Shown here in pieces: positions 61,738 through 64,000 of a stretch of DNA of 64,000 nt. The DNA is from CAZMGV01 sp964621525 [NCBI: uncultured bacterium] (GTDB lineage: Bacteria; JAGRBM01). The notes beneath the pieces were generated by a model. It saw only the letters and a list, made by a program, of their open reading frames with translations. It ran no database searches and had not been told where the DNA came from. Positions within the stretch are counted from its first letter, which is position 1. Each line of letters opens with the position of its first letter. The stretch lies in contig CAZUMS010000012.1 in assembly GCA_964621525.1 (NCBI GenBank), forward strand, positions 61 to 64,060. Reading direction: 5' to 3'. Both the position numbers and the translations under genes were made by a program.

Positions 61738-62637
61738 ATGTTCCGCAAGCTTCTGATCATCGCCGCCTTCGCCGCCATCGTCTGCTCGCCGGGGAGCGCC
61801 CTTGCGGGCGGCTCGCAGCCCAAGGTCGGCTGCAAGTATCCCATCGTGCTGGCTCACGGGTTCAGCGGTTTCGATTCGCTGCTCGGCATCGAATACTTCT
61901 ATGGGATCGCCAGCGCCCTCAAGGCCGAAGGTCACAAGGTGTTCGCCACCGAAGTGTCCGCCTTCAACTCCGCTGAAGTCCGCGGCAACCAGCTTGCCGA
62001 CCAGGTCGAACAGATCCTGGCCATCACAGGCGCGCAAAAGGTTATCCTGCTCGGCCACTCCATGGGCGGCCTCGATGTCCGCTACGCTGCGAAATACCGC
62101 CTCGGGGCGAACAAGGTCGCCGCCGTCGTGACACTGGCGTCTCCGCACCGCGGCGCCGTCATTGCCGATCTGACCTACGCGATCCTCAACGGTGCCATGA
62201 CCCTTACCGGTCCTGTCGGTGACGCAGTCAATGCTTTTGTTTCCCTGCTCGGTGGTACGATCCTGAGCGGGAAGATATATCTCCCCCAGGACGTGGTGCT
62301 TGCCGTCAAGAACCTGACCACCGCCTACCTCGCCGGCTGGAACACGGTCGTCACGAATGTCCCCGGCGTCACCTACTGGAGCTACAGCGGCACGAACGTC
62401 GTCAACGTATCGCTGGATCCTACGGACGCCCTCATGTTCGTGACGAGCCTCGTCGATTCCACCCCGAACGACGGCCTCGTCAGCCGGACCTCGGCCTCCT
62501 GGGGCGTCGCCAAGAACCTGAACCTGAACGCCAACCATCTGGACGAGGTGAACCAGCTCCTCGGCTCCACCGGCGTGTTCGATGCCAAGAGCTTCTTCCG
62601 GGGCGTCGCCTCCGAGCTGAAGAGCAAGGGCTTCTAA
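61738..62637 (+). CDS. Secreted family I triacylglycerol lipase
   Basis: 299 residues. A signal peptide ends near ALA (23). The alpha/beta-hydrolase core has YPIVLAHGFSGFDSLLGIEY and the nucleophile elbow GHSMGG with Ser108. LASPHRGAVIADL follows. The acid and base are Asp245 in STPNDGLVSR and His267 in NANHLDEVNQ, both in Pseudomonas/Burkholderia-type (family I.1/I.2) contexts. Such enzymes usually need the Lif foldase, and no such gene is adjacent. The disulfide cysteines of the Pseudomonas enzymes are not seen. AGGAGAG lies about 10 nt before ATG 61738. Confidence 0.9.
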   Translation: MFRKLLIIAAFAAIVCSPGSALAGGSQPKVGCKYPIVLAHGFSGFDSLLGIEYFYGIASALKAEGHKVFATEVSAFNSAEVRGNQLADQVEQILAITGAQKVILLGHSMGGLDVRYAAKYRLGANKVAAVVTLASPHRGAVIADLTYAILNGAMTLTGPVGDAVNAFVSLLGGTILSGKIYLPQDVVLAVKNLTTAYLAGWNTVVTNVPGVTYWSYSGTNVVNVSLDPTDALMFVTSLVDSTPNDGLVSRTSASWGVAKNLNLNANHLDEVNQLLGSTGVFDAKSFFRGVASELKSKGF

Positions 62638-62671
62638 GACAGACCCATTCCGGGGAGTTCCTCCTCCCTCG

Positions 62672-62705
62672 GCGGCCTCCCCGGCAACGGGGAGGCCGCT
62701 TTTTT
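62672..62705 (+). terminator. Rho-independent terminator of the lipase gene
   Basis: Stem GCGGCCTCCCC (62672-62682) and GGGGAGGCCGC (62689-62699), a 6-nt loop, then six T (62700-62705). It is 35 bp after the lipase stop. Confidence 0.93.
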
Positions 62706-62782
62706 AACTTCCGCCCATGAAACCCCGCCGCTTCCACCCCGAAGCCCCAGCCGGGCCAAAATGACGAATTTTTCGTTTGCGC

Positions 62783-62811
62783 TTGACCGCCGCTCCCTTT
62801 ATCTATTTAGA
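62783..62811 (+). promoter_or_regulatory. Probable mreB promoter
   Basis: TTGACC (62783-62788) as -35 with TTTAGA (62806-62811) at a 17-bp spacing, or TATTTA (62804-62809) at 15 bp, within an A+T-rich stretch that ends about 35 bp before the mreB start. It is the best sigma-70-type match noticed in the window. Confidence 0.45.
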
Positions 62812-62844
62812 CAGCACCTGAGTTGAAGAAAGCTGGTTACCTGA

Positions 62845-63891
<1,047 letters not shown>

Positions 63892-63911
63892 TCCGGCTCC
63901 CTTAAAAGCAG

Positions 63912-63937
63912 ACGGGGACTCCGACTGGAGTCCCCGT
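63912..63937. terminator. Stem-loop terminator between mreB and the opposing gene
   Basis: Perfect 11-bp stem ACGGGGACTCC (63912-63922) and GGAGTCCCCGT (63927-63937) with a 4-nt loop. No strong T run follows on the plus strand, so its strength is uncertain. It sits between two convergent genes. Confidence 0.7.
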
Positions 63938-63961
63938 TCTCATTCGGTCAATTGCACGGTC

Positions 63962-64000
63962 TCACGGCACGAGCAGCACCTTGCCGACGTTTTTCCGGTC
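63962..64000 (-). CDS. C-terminal end of a probable quinone oxidoreductase (partial)
   Basis: Only the last 12 codons and the stop lie inside the window. They read DRKNVGKVLLVP and then TGA, a typical end of zinc-independent MDR-family NADPH:quinone oxidoreductases (GK-V/L-V/L). It runs off the right edge. The identification rests on this short tail. Confidence 0.55.
   Translation of the reverse strand, partial: DRKNVGKVLLVP

Noticed and set aside
61554-61976. A 140-codon plus-strand frame over the lipase upstream region and start
   Set aside because: It overlaps the lipase signal sequence in another frame, and its product is basic and low-complexity. The lipase frame has a full catalytic triad.

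Overview
The window is a contiguous, gene-dense piece of a high-G+C (about two thirds by eye) bacterial chromosome. It carries housekeeping genes (purH, gltX, nfo, nadE, ispD/ispF, carD, mreB, tsaC/sua5) and no phage, IS element, CRISPR array, tRNA or rRNA that I could find. Several traits suggest a myxobacterial or deltaproteobacterium-like lineage: two zinc-ribbon/GYF-like/TM/TPR proteins resembling the Glt gliding proteins, a CarD regulator beside ispD-ispF, a MYXO-CTERM-like sorting tag (GGCS, membrane segment, RRR), many Ala/Pro-rich linkers and many lipoproteins. The exact taxon cannot be fixed from this sequence. Adjacent genes are often coupled by 4-bp start/stop overlaps, seen here as ATGA, GTGA, TTGA and possibly CTGA.

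Layout. 0-8.3 kb: a lid-less Hsp70 with a long Pro/Ala insert, convergent with two zinc-ribbon/TPR proteins. 8.5-11 kb: a divergent metal pair, CobW-type GTPase and ZIP transporter, sharing a control region with an inverted repeat. 11-18 kb: purH, an exported matrixin-type protease fused in frame to a second exported protein, a TMTC-like membrane/TPR protein and an Rsm22-type methyltransferase. 18-25.8 kb: gltX-sppA, a YfhO-like membrane protein, an HI0933-type flavoprotein and tsaC. 25.9-31.8 kb: a lipoprotein acetolactate decarboxylase, a UbiG-like methyltransferase, a Dph6-like PP-loop ligase, a VOC protein and a double M16 peptidase. 31.8-36.4 kb: a tightly overlapped five-gene lipid/alcohol oxidation operon (split long-chain alcohol oxidase, START-like protein, CPBP membrane protein, 3beta-HSD-like SDR) behind a 19-bp near-palindrome. 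36.5-39.8 kb: an outer-membrane protein, SixA, Nfo and a GT4 glycosyltransferase. 39.8-44.3 kb: ispD-ispF-WYL regulator-OppF-like ATPase-DUF192 lipoprotein downstream of carD. 44.3-48.6 kb: a 0.4-kb A+T-rich gap with a stem-loop, an SDR, a LapA-like protein and an 893-residue mostly disordered acidic protein.

48.8-54.4 kb: a two-gene (split) glutamine-dependent NAD synthetase, then a cobalamin riboswitch controlling a BtuB-like TonB receptor and a lipoprotein that looks like a beta-propeller. This is the most interesting locus, because the layout matches the receptor plus B12-capturing lipoprotein (BtuG) arrangement known from Bacteroides. 54.4-64 kb: an RND/MMPL exporter, a geranylgeranyl-reductase-type flavoprotein, a peroxisomal-MFE-type SDR, a NarL-type two-component pair, a Pseudomonas-type family I lipase, mreB and, at the right edge, the last 12 codons of a probable quinone oxidoreductase.

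All calls come from reading the sequence and recalling family signatures; no database search was run.
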